A DNA stretch of 64,000 bases from Pyxicephalus adspersus (lineage: Eukaryota; Chordata; Amphibia; Anura; Pyxicephalidae): contig NC_092863.1 of the NCBI RefSeq assembly GCF_032062135.1, forward strand, positions 21,204,380 through 21,268,379. Reading direction: 5' to 3'. The stretch's first letter is position 1. Each line of letters starts with the position of its first letter. Below the pieces are notes generated by a model. The model was given only the letters and a program-made list of their open reading frames with translations, was not told the DNA's origin and did not search any database. The translations under genes and the position numbers were made by a program. This document shows, one piece after another, positions 35,901 to 50,300 of this stretch.

Positions 35901-38301
35901 TTTGCTGCCATTGATGCCAGAGCAGCTTTTGTTGACCACCCTTGACACATACTTGCATTTTGTAGAGACTACACAATATGATCATAAAAAATGCAAATAA
36001 TCAAATGTAAATCTGGCGAAATACACTCAATGGTAAAGTCCACAGATGTCTAAAAATGTGCAGCAAGTGTACTAACCGCAGTACATTTTCTTACTAGCAG
36101 TAAAAAAAAAAAATACAAAGTCTGTTTGGCACAAACAAAACTTGGTAAATCCGATACCAATGGGTTTTCTTGAGTTCCTTTTCCTTCAAGCTTTGGGAAG
36201 TCAGTGAGCTCTCATCAGTCTACTTCTACAGTACAGGTGAAGACCTGGACCTATACTGGGTGAACAAGGATCCCTCCCTCCCAACTCTTCCTTGGCTGGC
36301 TCCAGGACTCCTAACACCAGCTTTTCAAAAAAGCCATCTATCTGGAAGAACTAACAGTTTCCTGGAGCCATAATTTTTACAAAACTCTTTTATCGTGGGT
36401 GCTATATACAGACCATTTAAGACCTTCCCCTTGGGATGGGGATGGGATACCCTGTTGTAAAATTCTTTGAGCAGGGTGCCTGTGGATAGACAAAAAGGCA
36501 CCACTGTTCTGGTAGTAACAAAAAAAAAAAATCTGTGGGATTTGGAAATTTTTCCTGTAAATTCATTAGGACTTTTCAGCCAAACTTGCCATGATCACTT
36601 TGTTTACGTGTCTGCATCAGTGTTTCTAAACCTTTTTAATGTTGCGGAACCCTTGAGGAACCTCTGCTATATTTACTGCATTCACAGCTAACAGTATATT
36701 ATTTGGTGGACATTGGGAAAAATACCTTCTATTTTGATGGCCACCCTTTTAAAAAAGCCATAAATATCACTGTTGGCTGTTAAACTGAGCTGAGATGCAC
36801 ACATTGCTCATTGCTTAAGGAACCCCTTTGGGGGTACCTGAGGATGTCATGGATCCCTGGTTGAGAAACACTGGTCTTTATATTTGATTACAGAAAGCCT
36901 AAATCATTTTTTCAGCCACTGTCTTTCAATACCCTTACCCAGTGCTACCATATGTCACCCTTTTTACTGCACTGGATGGATTGGTTTCCTGTGGTTTTGA
37001 CTTGGCTGGTTTTTAAATTACTGTCTTTTACTCTGCATGTGTGGCTCTGTATTCTGCATTTAGTGGACGCTGGGTCGGCCGCGGGCCTTTCTCCAGAGAC
37101 CATCTTTTGCGCACCAAGTCCTATGGGACTAATTGTTTAAATTTCCATGAATAATCCAATTATTATTAGTAACATTGTTACAACCACCAATGGCATAAAA
37201 GGTTTGTAAGAGATGGATATATCAATATCTAAGATCTACAATTACTGCCTAAATCAGCTTACTCAAAAACAAGTTGCTCCATAATTAGACACAAATTGGA
37301 AAAAACAAATAATTCCACCTAGTAACAGCATAGCATAATTTGAAGATGAAAACTTTTTTCCCATTTACTAAAGAATGGTAGCCAGGCACACCACCCAGCA
37401 CCTTTCAGTAACCACCCAGCTGTTTTTAGGTGGTTACTAAAGACTTGGGTCACTATACAGGGGCTGACACCCACCTATAGTTTCTTTCCACGTGAAAAAA
37501 AAATTGTGTGTTACAAACTGTAATGTATAAATAGTATAAATGATCTAACGAGGTAGTTTAGAAGATTGTTACTTTACCTCCTAAAAACCTGTCCAACAAA
37601 ATCCAGTCTCTCAGGGGTCCCGTATGAAAATAGGCTCTGACCACTGATGTCACAATTTTCAATTTCCTGCCTGGTAGCAGCGTTCCACGTGGAGCTTAAG
37701 GCTCCACCTCTCATCTAAGGGAATTGATGTCAGAAGGGCAGAGAACTAAGTCCAGCACGGTTGAACCGAGGTGCCCAATGTAGCACAGCATCTCCAGACA
37801 GATGGAGGCCATGTTTCCATTTGTTAGAGATAAATTACCCCGCACCATATAGGCTTTGCACTCCAGAGAATATGAGGAAAAGCATCTAGGCAGACACAAA
37901 GGTTTTCTTTTAATAATTATTTTTAAATACAAATAATTCAACTAATATAATGAAAAAATACATCTTGGAATATGTATAAATGTCTATCTTCACATGCTTC
38001 ATATATACAACATACAAAACATGTTTGAATAGAAGTATTGGTTACACCCCAATAGTAAAAAAACAAAAAAAAAACACAGAACTTTAAATTTCAATATGGC
38101 TTTGAACCCTGGATATTGTGTAGAATTTAATTCAAGTATCAATTTGAATTCCCTTTTCAAAAAGTTCTTTATCAAAATTGCCTCCTCTTGAATTTGGGTA
38201 TAGACGATCCAGTGCAATAAATATAAAGTCATCTGTTTTGTAGCTTAAGGGGGTGACTTTTGTACCGGTTGTGGACAGTGTGTGTGTGTGTGTGTGTGTA
38301 T

Positions 38302-38339
<38 letters not shown>

Positions 38340-41300
38340 CATATTGATTGAGTGTTAAATTGAACAATTTTCTCAATTCGGAGATACTGGGAACAAAAAA
38401 AGCTATTTTTTTTATGAAAACAGGATGTGCACTTTTTGCTGATAAGATGGTATTACCCGCAGAATTCATAATCTAAATATCCAAAAGGATATTTGTTTCC
38501 AAGTATATTGTAGTGTTAATTTTGAATTGAATGGATTGCCTTGTAATTTCTCAACAAACTCCAAAAATACTTTTCCGTACCAGTCCATACGAGAAATACA
38601 TTATTGATGTATCTGTGCCTTATTAATACATGACAGCGATGCATCAAGAGGTTCTCGCTTGCAAATAGGCTCCTTTCCCAGCAACCCAGGTACAGGTTGA
38701 CCTAAGTTGGCATACTTGGTCCCCATAGCCACTTCCTGTACCTAGAGGTAAACTCTGTTTTGTTTGTTAGTTTTTTTTTTTATCCCTATGGCCGTTGATT
38801 TTTTATAAAAAAAAAAGGTGCAATCGCCTAGGCGATTGAGAATGAATGGGAGCCCAGAGCCTCCCAGGATACCTACATCATGTATCCCGTGAGGCTCTTG
38901 GATGCTCCTTTTCCTGTGAGGAGAAAAATTTTCCGAACTCACGCATGCACAGTGAGATGGAAAAGTTTTTTTCCCCAACCTATGTCACCTGATCTCGTGC
39001 CTGGGTCGGGTGACAGAGGAAGTAGAACCACGATGAAGAGGTGAAGATGGTGGCGCTGGGAAGGCCATCCCGAAGATGGATACCGGGATGACACGGTACC
39101 CAATGGAAGACAGCTCCGGACCAATCGACTGCACTGCAGGATTGAAAGTAAGTGGATTTCTTTTTGTTTTAGGCATTTTTGAGTTTAGTTCCTTTAACTT
39201 CTTACGTAAAATACTCTGCCTAGGTATCTCAAGGTGCGTACACACTTCCAATTTTTATCGTTCCAATCGAACGACGAACGATCGATTGGGCAAAAAATCG
39301 TTCGTAAAAAAGTAACCAACGACGCCGACGAACGAGGAAAGTCGCTGGAAACGAACGACCGGACCGGCGGATCGGATTGGACGACGATCGTTGAACATCG
39401 TTCGTGTGTACGGTCGTTCGTTGATCGTCCATGTTCAGAGCATGCGTGATGAACGAACGTCCGTTCACTTTCCTGTCGTGCACATAGTTCCTCTATCGCT
39501 TAAACGATCGTATCTCTTGTGTGTACAATATCTGCGGACGATCGTGTCGTTACCTCTATGTGCAGTATCGGTGCTATACGATCGTTCATATATATCGTGC
39601 AGGAACGTTCGTCGTTCGTTTTCCGACGATAATAATTGGAAGTGTGTACGTAGCTTCAGTCAGAGGACAGGATAATGGGTATAATAATTTCTCAAAGAAC
39701 CATATTATCAGTGTGAATAAATACAATACAATAAATACCCTTTGAAAAAACAATATTAAGCACAATAAATTGCACAAAACCCGTAACAATTAAACAATTA
39801 TAAAGTAGGTGCTCTGTCGGTTTGTACCTAAAAATTGTACTGTTGGCATAACAACAGATAACGGAGTGTGCTGGTCCTCTTTCTGTATGAAATTCAAGGC
39901 TTTCTGTCAGGCCAAGTAATACGTAAGACCCCAACATGCGGGAACAAAAGGCTTTCTTGAGCATTTGCTGCGGAGAAATTCTGAAAAGTTAAAACCTACC
40001 TCACTTTACCTCACCGACTCTCACCTCCATCTGCCTGCTGTAGGCTGCTAGTACTGTGTCCTTATCCATCCTGTGAAAGAATTTTGCGATCACCAGCCTT
40101 GGTCTTTGACTTGATGGTAGACGGTCAGGCCCAATTCTGTGCACTCAAAGGCTCAAACAGTGAGAGGGGGAAGGTTTAGACTTAACATGGGATCAACTGA
40201 AAAATTTTTTTTTTTTGTAAGTCTTGACCTTCGTATTCCTCGGGAATACCTATGAAGCCCAGATTTTACCTTCCGTTACTGATCTTCCGAATTTTCCAAT
40301 TTTTCCTCCATATATGCCATTTGATTGGTCTTTAGGTTAAATTTTCCTTGAGCTTCAAAAAGTTGATCCTCTACATCGCTAACACCTTGTTCCAACTCAA
40401 CAATTTGAACTCGTAGTGTTGGAGGATATGTTGGCGACAATGGTTTCAAAGGCATGTCGCGGCGAATCAAATTTTTGATCAAAGTAGGGCATAAGTAGGT
40501 CTGCAACTTCTTTGGCCATGGATCCCTGGGGTAGGATGGGGTCTGCTGATGTAGACAAATCACTAGATGTTTACTGTGACGTTGACAAAGGCAGCAATTC
40601 TGGTGATTTAGGAGACCGGATTGGCGATGACAGCCCTGATTTTTGTTGTCACTAATACCCAGTTCCCTCTCAATAAAGATTTCTCTCTCAGGACTCTGGG
40701 GAGGTACCAAAGTCTAGGATAACACTGGATACAATGTTGCGAGCGGGAGCTGTGCAGTGTTTCAGCCACCTTGTTCAGCGCTGCCCCCGAAAGTTCTCAA
40801 TAGCTTGGCATCACTTGTGTGTTCACGTGTCTTCTAATTTTAACAATACTCACAGGTAACTTTAGACCTCCTGTGATCCTTCTGGAACTGATTATTGGCT
40901 GAGTCTTTGTCATTTTGGCTATTATATCCTTTTAAATTGTAGTTTTCTGTTTTTTTAATGTCTTTGAGGTTTTGGTTGCCACTTTATATGTTTTCCCAAT
41001 TCTATTTAACTTTTTAATCAAGGTACGCTGTTCTTCTGAACAATGTCTGGAACCCATTTTAACCGGATATCAGAGAGAAATGCTTCCTTGAATAAGGGCC
41101 ATAATTGACACATTTTTTTCACCAAATTAACTACCTCACTAGTTTAACACCACACTAATATTTAAAAAAAAAAAAAACTGATATTCTCTTTTCTGCTTTC
41201 AAGGAATAACACAAATTTGATATATTTTTCCTAATGTTTCAATTTGTAATAGAGCGGGCAGTGGTATAATAGCTTTTATTTCCATACACACAAATGCATT

Positions 41301-44300
41301 GGGCATTTGTGTGAATAGAAAATAAAAGCTGTTTTAAGGATTTTGGCGTTCTACTTTTTTTTAAAACACACTGCTATTGCTAGCTATTCTAAACACAACT
41401 GTAGGTTACTTAAGTGTCTATGTAAAAATCAAAATATGGTGACAGGAGAATTTGACTAAAAGAAGAAACATTTAATGTTTTGGTCAATTTTGAGCCTTTC
41501 ACACAGTTATCAGCATACTTGTTTCAGTTTTTTTCAAGTAGTATTTAGAATTATTTAAGCAATGGCAGCTTACATATTCTTTCAGCGGTAGGTCTTTAGG
41601 CCTGCTGTACCCATTTACAGAGCAAAGTGAAAACTTGTGGTACAGCCAGTGCTGGTAGGGGATGTAGAATTAGATGAAGAACCAATTCTGTTGTGCAAGA
41701 AATAAAATAAATAGATGCATTAATAAAAATAAAAGGGTTATGGGCCAGGGCAATTTTCCTGGCAACCCAAACATACGTGCAGCATCAGAAAGTATTCAGA
41801 CCCCCTTCAATTTTTCTATTTTGTTATGTGGCAGCCTTAAAAAAGGAATTTAAGACATCTTAGTTCATTTTTTTCTTTAATATATATCTACTTTTTTACA
41901 TTTTTATCAGTATTTAGACCTTCTGCAACAATTCTTGAAATTTGGCACAGGCCCCTCCAGTGGTGTGCCACCTGTAATAAATGAATTTGATTGGACATGA
42001 TTTGGAGAGGAACACACTTCTTTTTAAGGTCTCATAGCTGAAAATGCATATTGGAGCACAAACCGGAATCTGGGGAAGGCTGCAAATATATTTCAGCTTC
42101 ACTGAAAGTTTTAAGTACAAAGTAAAAGGTTTGAATATTTGTTTAAATGTTAAATGTTTTATCTTTTTTAACAAATATTGCAAATTGTCTAAAATTTTTT
42201 TATGGTTTATGTTTGTCATTAAGGGCAGGGGGTGTAGATTAATAGGAGACGAAAAGAATTTGAACAATTGTAGTATAAGGCTGCAACATAACAAAATTGA
42301 AAAAAATGAAGGGGGTCTGTGTACTTTCTGAAGCCACAACACACACATATGCATACCCTAAGACTGAATTTTAAATTGGCCTAAAAAACTGTCCCATATG
42401 CAAAACCAGAGGTTGTCTAGCACCATGTATTGAATCACAGAAATGATCCTGCAAACCTATGTAACGGAACCTTTTCTTGTGCACTTGATCTACAGTTCTG
42501 TTTTCCATTAAGGTGGACCTAAACTCTAACATCATACCTAATATTTATTCTCACTTTCTTGGACTGGAATGTTAGTTGTCACCTTAATCTGCATTATCAT
42601 CCTTATCCAAGATGTTATCCTAATCCGAGTTGTCACCCCCATTTTTTGTAGCTCAGTGACCCCAATAAAAAACCTTCCATTCAGATGTGAAGCCTCCCTG
42701 CTAAGGAGCTGAGCCAACACCCCTCCTGCATCTGACACAAGCAGACCTTGGTGCTGGAGAGTAAGCGCAAACATCACATGACAGGAAAAAAGAGGGAAAA
42801 AATGCATTAAACTGGATGGTCCCACTCCCATTGCTTTGATTGGTCAACAAGTTAAGTGCTTTTCCCCCCCCCTCTTTGACTGATGGGGGAGGGGTCAGAG
42901 CAATTTTTTGACAGTTTATGGTGTTGAGAAGCTTTAAACAAAAGTAAATCCCCAGACAGATCATATTACCTTAGGTTTACATAATCCATAAACCCAAGTT
43001 GAAAGTGTGAGTTTAGGTCTGCTTTAAGTACACCTGTGGCTTGCATCATCTGTTCATGTCTGTTGGCACCCATGCCATCTTGATCTGTGTTCTCTCTCTT
43101 TCTCACACTCTCCTCTCTCTTTTCTCACTTGCTTTTTTTTGTGCTGTATTGCAGACCTTTTTTGCCATGTGCTAATTTACCATGTGGGTGTGTATAGTTT
43201 CTTCACCAAAGCTCAAGCCTTAGATAAAACTTTGTTTTTGCCTGGAGTTTTGGTGGATTCTTAGACTCTTTGTTGTTGGATGAGAGTTCTCCAGGGTTTT
43301 TCCCTCCCTAATGTGAAGGTTCTCAGTGTGCTGTCCTGCTAAACATTTTGGTAAAATCAAAGTTGAACTTGGTAACTATATTTCCAGTAGCCTTACAGAA
43401 CAGGAGGTTACCTGCCCTAGTCTTTTATTTATTTTTTCCTGTTGTATGTTTTTTTAACAGATCACGTCCCTCTTTCTTACCAGTATACCAGAGGCACTTT
43501 CCTTTTAAAGTGCTTAGTGATATATTTTCTGTTGGATACGTGCAAGTTTCATTTATGTGTTGTCCTTTAAGAATATTGAAAGTAGTTAACACTAAATCTA
43601 ACTGATTTTGACTTGCAAGATATTAAAGGTATGGTACATAGACTACAGCTGGGTAAATGCTACTGACAGCCTGGTAAAATGTACGGCTAATACAGATTGT
43701 GGCAAAAACTACCATTTTTTTCTTTTCTTGCTTTAACTAAAGGGGCATACGGGTTCTAAAAGATCAATGTGAAAGCTCTCTGACTAACGATTTTCCACAA
43801 TGATTATAGTATGAACAAGCACATTTGTCCTTATGCAGCAGGGTGGGAGAGCATGCAGGTTTTGTCTCAGTAAGACAAAAGTTGGATGCAAAAATTGTAG
43901 GTTCCCTAAATCCCAGACATGCAAATATTGATCTGTCCCCGTTTGAGAACTCACCTTCTGCACTTTGTTAGTACATAGGCTCGCGAGTTGCATTGGGAAG
44001 GCTTGTGCTAAGTTCTAAGTAATCTGTGAGTAGGGTGAAATGGCAACGTAACATGAAGTGGCTGCTTATGCATTACTTGTGTCAGTTTGTCACTTCAGTT
44101 TTATTTCAGGGGATAGCATTTTCATCATTTTGTAGATTCTGGTTAATAGCCTCATTAATTATAACAAGAACCACAGGGTTTAAAAAGATTTGGGAAGTCT
44201 CTGTGAGATTACTGGTTGTTTCTCAATATAAACCATATGGCAATGCATTGTTCCCCCAGAATTTTTTTTTCAGCCAGGTGGAGGGAAGCTGTAGCCACGT

Positions 44301-47300
44301 GGTCAAAAAGGGGGTGTGGCAAAACACAGCAAATTTAGTGCTCCCAGTTGTTTATGCCATTGGTATTCAGTAACCTCATATTGTTTGTGTTCTACCTTCT
44401 CCCTGCCCCGTTAGTATATCACATTTTTCCATTATATGTATTTTGCCACAACTGTCCAATGCCGTGTATTGTGACCCCACTTTCTAGTGTTCTAAGTTGA
44501 GGTTGGGGGGGCACTCACTGCGGGGCTCATCTTCAACGTTGAAATGCCCAGTCTTGGAACAAGATATCCAGGTTTTGACAGTGCGATAGGAAGGACACTT
44601 CTCCAGTGTTTGTGACATCTCAGTGTAAATGTCCTTTGCTGACTTTCCTTGGAGAAACAAAAAACTTCATGACGGCCCGTAACTCCAACGACGTGACACT
44701 TGATTGTGCCTCTGCCATCACAGCTTCTCACTAAAAGAAAAAACAGTTTTAAGAATCGTGAAGATCTGATATTTGCACAGTTACATACTAAGATGTTGGG
44801 CTGTCATATGCCCCCACACTCATTTTTTTTATCTCATTTGGAAGGGGGCAAAGCCAGGAACTTCTCAGCACCCCCTCGTATTTACTTAAAGTGAACTTTT
44901 GTGAAAACATTTTTTTTCACTTGTTTCACAAAACGAACCCAGCGGGCTTATGGTGGCTCAGCTTCCACCTTTTCTCTGATGCTCACTGTTACGTCCAGTG
45001 CCTCCTTGCACTGCGCATGCATGAGATTAAACACTTTTTTTCCTTTTTTTTTTTTTTACATTATAATAAAGCCTCTGAAGATGCCTGCACAGAAGTAGCA
45101 GCCCAGAGCCTCTTGGGGTATGTGACACAATTATCCCAGGAGGCTGCGGCTTTCCCCTTCGGTTTTTACCGAAATGGAAGTAAATACTGAAGGGGAGAGG
45201 TCCTCCCAAAAAAGCGTAAAAACAAAAAAAACACATTTTTCCATTATATAATGTTAAAAATGTGGTGATGCTTTAATATCATCATGCATGTGATATCAGA
45301 TGGGAACAAGACAGCCAGTGTCCACGTCTCATCACTGCCAAAAAAAAAAAAAAAAAAAAAAAGGCTGTGAAGTTTATTCACAGTGTTGTAATGTTATTGG
45401 CAGCGCAGTGTGATATCTATGTGTAAAAGCTGCATGTCATATTCTGCAGCCTAACAACTTGCTGTGTTTAAACCTTCAGATCTCCTAAACCGTTGGTTGT
45501 ATTGACTTGAAATTTTTAAGGTGGATGTGGAGGCATAGGAAACTGAAACTGTAGGTTCAAGTGGGGGACACTTGTGGCTAAACCTTTCTAAAATTTCATT
45601 ACTGTGGCATTATGAGAACATAAATCCCTACCTATCAAAATGGGCTGCCTGCTTTGTTACACATATCTGTCTGCATCTCTACCTCAAACCCCACTTTCTC
45701 CAGAATGAAGAGGTGCATGGAAACAAAAATAGAGATGGAAGTGGGAGACAACTGTACCTATCACCTCCCAAACTTTCATCACCATGGCATCATTACAACA
45801 AAAAAAAAAAACTGCCCATCAAAATGCACTTTCTTGTTACACATGACTGTACCCTTCCAATACCTGAACCCCATTAAATTTTAGTGGGCAAAGTTTGTTC
45901 TAATGATAACCTAGTGATGAAGTTTTAGGGGATGTTAGCCACAGATGTTCCCCACTTGTACCTACTTTTTTGGTTTCTTACACTTCCCCATTCCAGGAAA
46001 ATTGTTCAAAATGTTAGAAGTGGACAGGAATGTAACCGGACAGGGAAGCCCATTTTTATGGGCTGAGTTTTTTATGTTCCAATGATGCTATAGTAATGAA
46101 ATTGTAAGGGGAGAATGTGTCCCCCACTTGCACCTATATTTCCAGTGTTGTACCCCCTACCTCTTCTAAATCGGGGTTCTTCTAAAAGAAGAGAAGCAGA
46201 CAGGGTAGTTTTATAGGTAAAGATTTGTGACAGGTATATATTTAGTGGCCCAACCCCAATGCTCCTTGCTATGTAAGTGGCCCCGGGTCCCCAGTTTGGA
46301 TTTTCAATTTAGGACTCCTAGTTGCACTTTTCTCTGAAACAGCAACCCCAAAATTCAATTTTCCTAATTTTTTTCATTAGTGACCCCCATACTTTAAAAT
46401 TCTTTAAAGCTGGAGGAAACTGTGGCAACTAATATCTATGAGGTTCCCCTGTGCACCCTAAAATTTTCCAAGTCATTGCGACATACAGTTTAGGAGATAT
46501 GAAAGTTTGTACATGGAGAGCTGTGAAGATGCAGAATGACATGCAGACTTCACACACAGCTCTCACAGCAGTTACATCATTACACATGCCCACTCGGGTG
46601 GATACATTTTAGAAGCAGCTTTTTTTCTTTTTTTTTAAAAAACAGAAATCCCAGCTCGTGCTATCAGATGGGGGCAGAGCTGCTTGTGTCTCACTCTCAT
46701 GGCTGAACTGTGTGCTGAGCTACCCGCCCACCTCTCACCAGCAGCAGCAATTCTCTGGATGACAGCTCAGCACAGAGCAGCCTCAGAGATCCATGCAGAG
46801 GATTAGAGCTGCCGAGGTGAGGTGGGCGGGGAAGGTACGGCAGCCGAGCGGAGCAACCGGCTAAAACCTTCTGGGGTCTGGGGGGGTCATAGAAAACTTG
46901 GTGTAGTAAGCCTTTAAGCAGAAATTATTATAGAGAAAAATTGAATATATCAATATTAAATATCAATTAGTATATCTGAGATTTGAGAGTCTTTCAAATG
47001 CTGCAAAAGCTGTTGGCTAGCAGATCACCCTGTGTTGCTTATATTTGGCAATATGTTCTTCCAAAGTCACAAAAATGTTAAGGAAACATGACTAATGTAG
47101 GTAATGTTCTTTAGATCCTAAGGGATGTAAAGGGGGGCATTCATCCACATTTGAGCATTTAGGCTGTGTGGATTTGTGCTTTTAGGTTTCCATGTCAGAT
47201 GTCTACACACGTGTGCGTTCAGAAGCCAAACTATTTTGAAAGCATACTTTTTTGTCTAGGCCAAGAATTCTGGATCTTTTTTTATGGGTTGAAACAGGCA

Positions 47301-50300
47301 GGGTCTTTTTCTTTCTCTTCCACACTCATAACACATTAATACAGTACAATACAATACATCTTGGCCCCAATGCAGACATGTAACCAAATTACTTGCCCCT
47401 ATATTAGAAGAAAGAAAAGGCAAGAAATTGAATTTGCTAATAAGGTTATTAGGTTGTTAATAAGGTTAATTCTTTATTTATACAAACTAATTAGTCCTTA
47501 CTTTTTCTTTTTGTATACTTTTTATGGATGTGGCATTAACTTGGCAATCAATTACCACTAGAACTCTTTGTATATAGTGTTTGAATATTACATTGTTTTC
47601 TAAGTTTTTTTTTTTTTTTTTTTACAGGATTCGGAAAATTAAAAACTATGATGAGGACTTCAGTACCAAGACCTTTCCGGAGAAAGCTCAGGAAATCTTC
47701 ATTGCTGCACACAATAACTTGACTTCGTAAGCATTTTGTTTTTGTTTTTTCAATGTTGATGTTAACACAGAAACACTTCAACAAGAAGTCTTTAAATAGT
47801 TGCTCAATGGGACTTCCTAATTAGTTTTTAAGTTTCCTCTCCCAGCTGCTCCCTCTTACTGGTGAGAGTATTAAAATCCATTATGTATCATGGAATAGGT
47901 AATGATTTTCACACTAACCAAAACATACATTTTCAGTTTTCCTGCCCTGTAGCACATCTCTGTAACTTAAGACACTGTAACTTGCTGCCTCAATACTTTC
48001 ATACACCAAGCTAGTTGATCCAATTGCAATTTTATTAAAATGGAGATGGAAGGACGAATCACTCGGCCTCCAGTTTCAAGAACCAGACTATGGACCATGG
48101 TGCTAATTCAATTATCAATAAAAGTTTGTCATATAAATAATACTTGTGGTATTGGCAATGGAGGAAAAATGCCGTAATACTTATCACACTTCCAATTCCA
48201 AGAAAAACAGAAATGGACAGAGGGGTTCTTATGGCAAAAATGGGTATTGTATTAATCATCAAATGTCACAATATAATACAATTCATATATAAACACATCA
48301 ATCTCATATAATAAGAAAATGACAAAACAACTGTTGGTTGGCCAAAGTATTTAGCACTAGACCGTAAACAGCTAACAATGGGTGGTTTGCCCCCAAAAAA
48401 CATTATCCGTGAGTATTAGCTTGCCAGCGTAGGACAGCAAAAATCTGATACGTTTCGCCCGATAAAGACTTCTTCACGGGTGGTCGCCCATATGTGGGGT
48501 ACTGTTAGGTAATGCTCCACATCTTACTGACATATGTAGATGGGTCAGCTTTCACCCAATATAGGAATGAAGTACGTGCCCAAATTATTGACGCTTAAGG
48601 CTTAGTCTACACGGAAGTTTTCCCCAGCATTTAACCTGAGGCTTTAAAAGCCCATGTTTGAAATTCTAATGCATTCCAATAAGCTAATCTACACCAACAC
48701 GTTTTCATGAGCCACATTTTCGAGTGTTATGTATAACGCTCCTTGCAGCGTTTAAAAAATTAAAGCATGGAGTTAACGCAGAAAAATGTGAGAAAATGCA
48801 ACCCTTAGGGCGGTTTCCTGTTTTGTTTTGCATTTTCCTGCGTTTATAAGTGCTTAAAATGTAAACACGACTTTTTCCAGTGTTTAAAAGGCAAGCTTTA
48901 AAATGCTAGTAAAAGTGCATATAAAAGCGGTAGGAACGTTTACTTGCGTTTTTAAAACCATCCTTTAGGACCCTGCCTTAAAGTGTTTTTCCTCCTGAGC
49001 TCCGAGCTTCCTCCCATCAGGGTTTGGGAAACCACTGAGCAACCCAGTCGGGGTTGGCAACCACCCAACTAAGGGTATCTCAATCTACCTTTTTATTGAG
49101 GGAAGCTACCACTACATCCACTACATATTTATTTTCATACTTCCAATTACAAGCAGATTTTAAGAACAAATATTTTTTTCCCAGGAACCACATCCCTTGA
49201 AAATACTAAAAAATGGAAAAGTGGCCAGGGGAAATTTGGGTTGGGATTCAGCCTCTGACCAGTTTGCTTTTACTTATTAAGACCCGGGGGGGGGGCAGGA
49301 AACAGCCTGATCAAGGAGTTGGCTGAAACAACACTGCCAGGTTCTGTAAGTGCATATGATTTTGTTTGTGGGTGTGTCTTCTTAATGCTTTACTATAGCA
49401 GTTTCTCTGGTTGTGTTGCTGAAAGAAGAAAATGCAGATCTTTGTTTTGACAATATGGGAGTCCTGAAGGTTGTGGTTGTATGGGTTGTAAATAAATATT
49501 GCAATTAAGACTTCAAATTCTACTGTCTCCTACTCTGGCCTGTGAATATTTAGACATAATGGAAAACCCTTGGGTGCTAACAGTGGAGATTACTGGCTTT
49601 AACACTTCAAAAAATTTGTTCCCACTTTAGGAAAAAATTAGTGTATCAGCACTGGCCAATTTATGCAGTCACAGGTTCTTCTTAACTCTGGATCTGATGT
49701 GGTTGTGTCTTCCTACAGTTCAGTTGTCTACACTTAAGACTACTGCATTTCTTTACCCATTTCTGTGCGGCTTTCTGATAAAAATCGGAAAAACTACGAA
49801 CTTTTGCTTCTGGGCTTCAGGAACTCATTTATGAACAACCAAGTGGCGCAGGGCTTTTGGTCAAAGGAGGAGGCAGCCAGTTTCCCCACTTGAAGTAAAC
49901 TTTTATTGTGGCAGGCCCTTAAAAGTTTTTTGCACAGCATTGATGTGGTATGTTTGAATTTTAACCAACAATACCATAGTGCTTGCCTACTGACAAAGCA
50001 GCACCAGATGGATCTATTTGCAGTTACTAAGATTATTCTGAAGTAAGCAGAAGATCATTTAGCCTATAAACACAGTCCAGGGTAACTCTTAAGAGGTAAC
50101 CTTCTGCATATGGAAATACTCAAATCATTAACACTTGGACACTTGGTATTCCAAAAATATATCTGTTTCTCAACAGAATTCAAGGAGTCTCTGGTTCTTT
50201 TGCCTGAGCTCCTCAGAGGGAGTCAACAGCATAGATGCTTTAGCTCATAAGTTTGAGTAATAAACCAATATTGTTAATATCTTAAAAAAATAATATAAAA

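Noticed and set aside
39229..39675. Several overlapping open frames on both strands with Arg/Ser-rich products
   Set aside because: They follow from the CGAACGA/CGATCGT word bias of a MITE that lacks stop codons by composition.
41914..42354. 146-codon minus-strand open frame
   Set aside because: It lies antisense within the non-coding interior of a Tc1-like remnant bounded by terminal inverted repeats.
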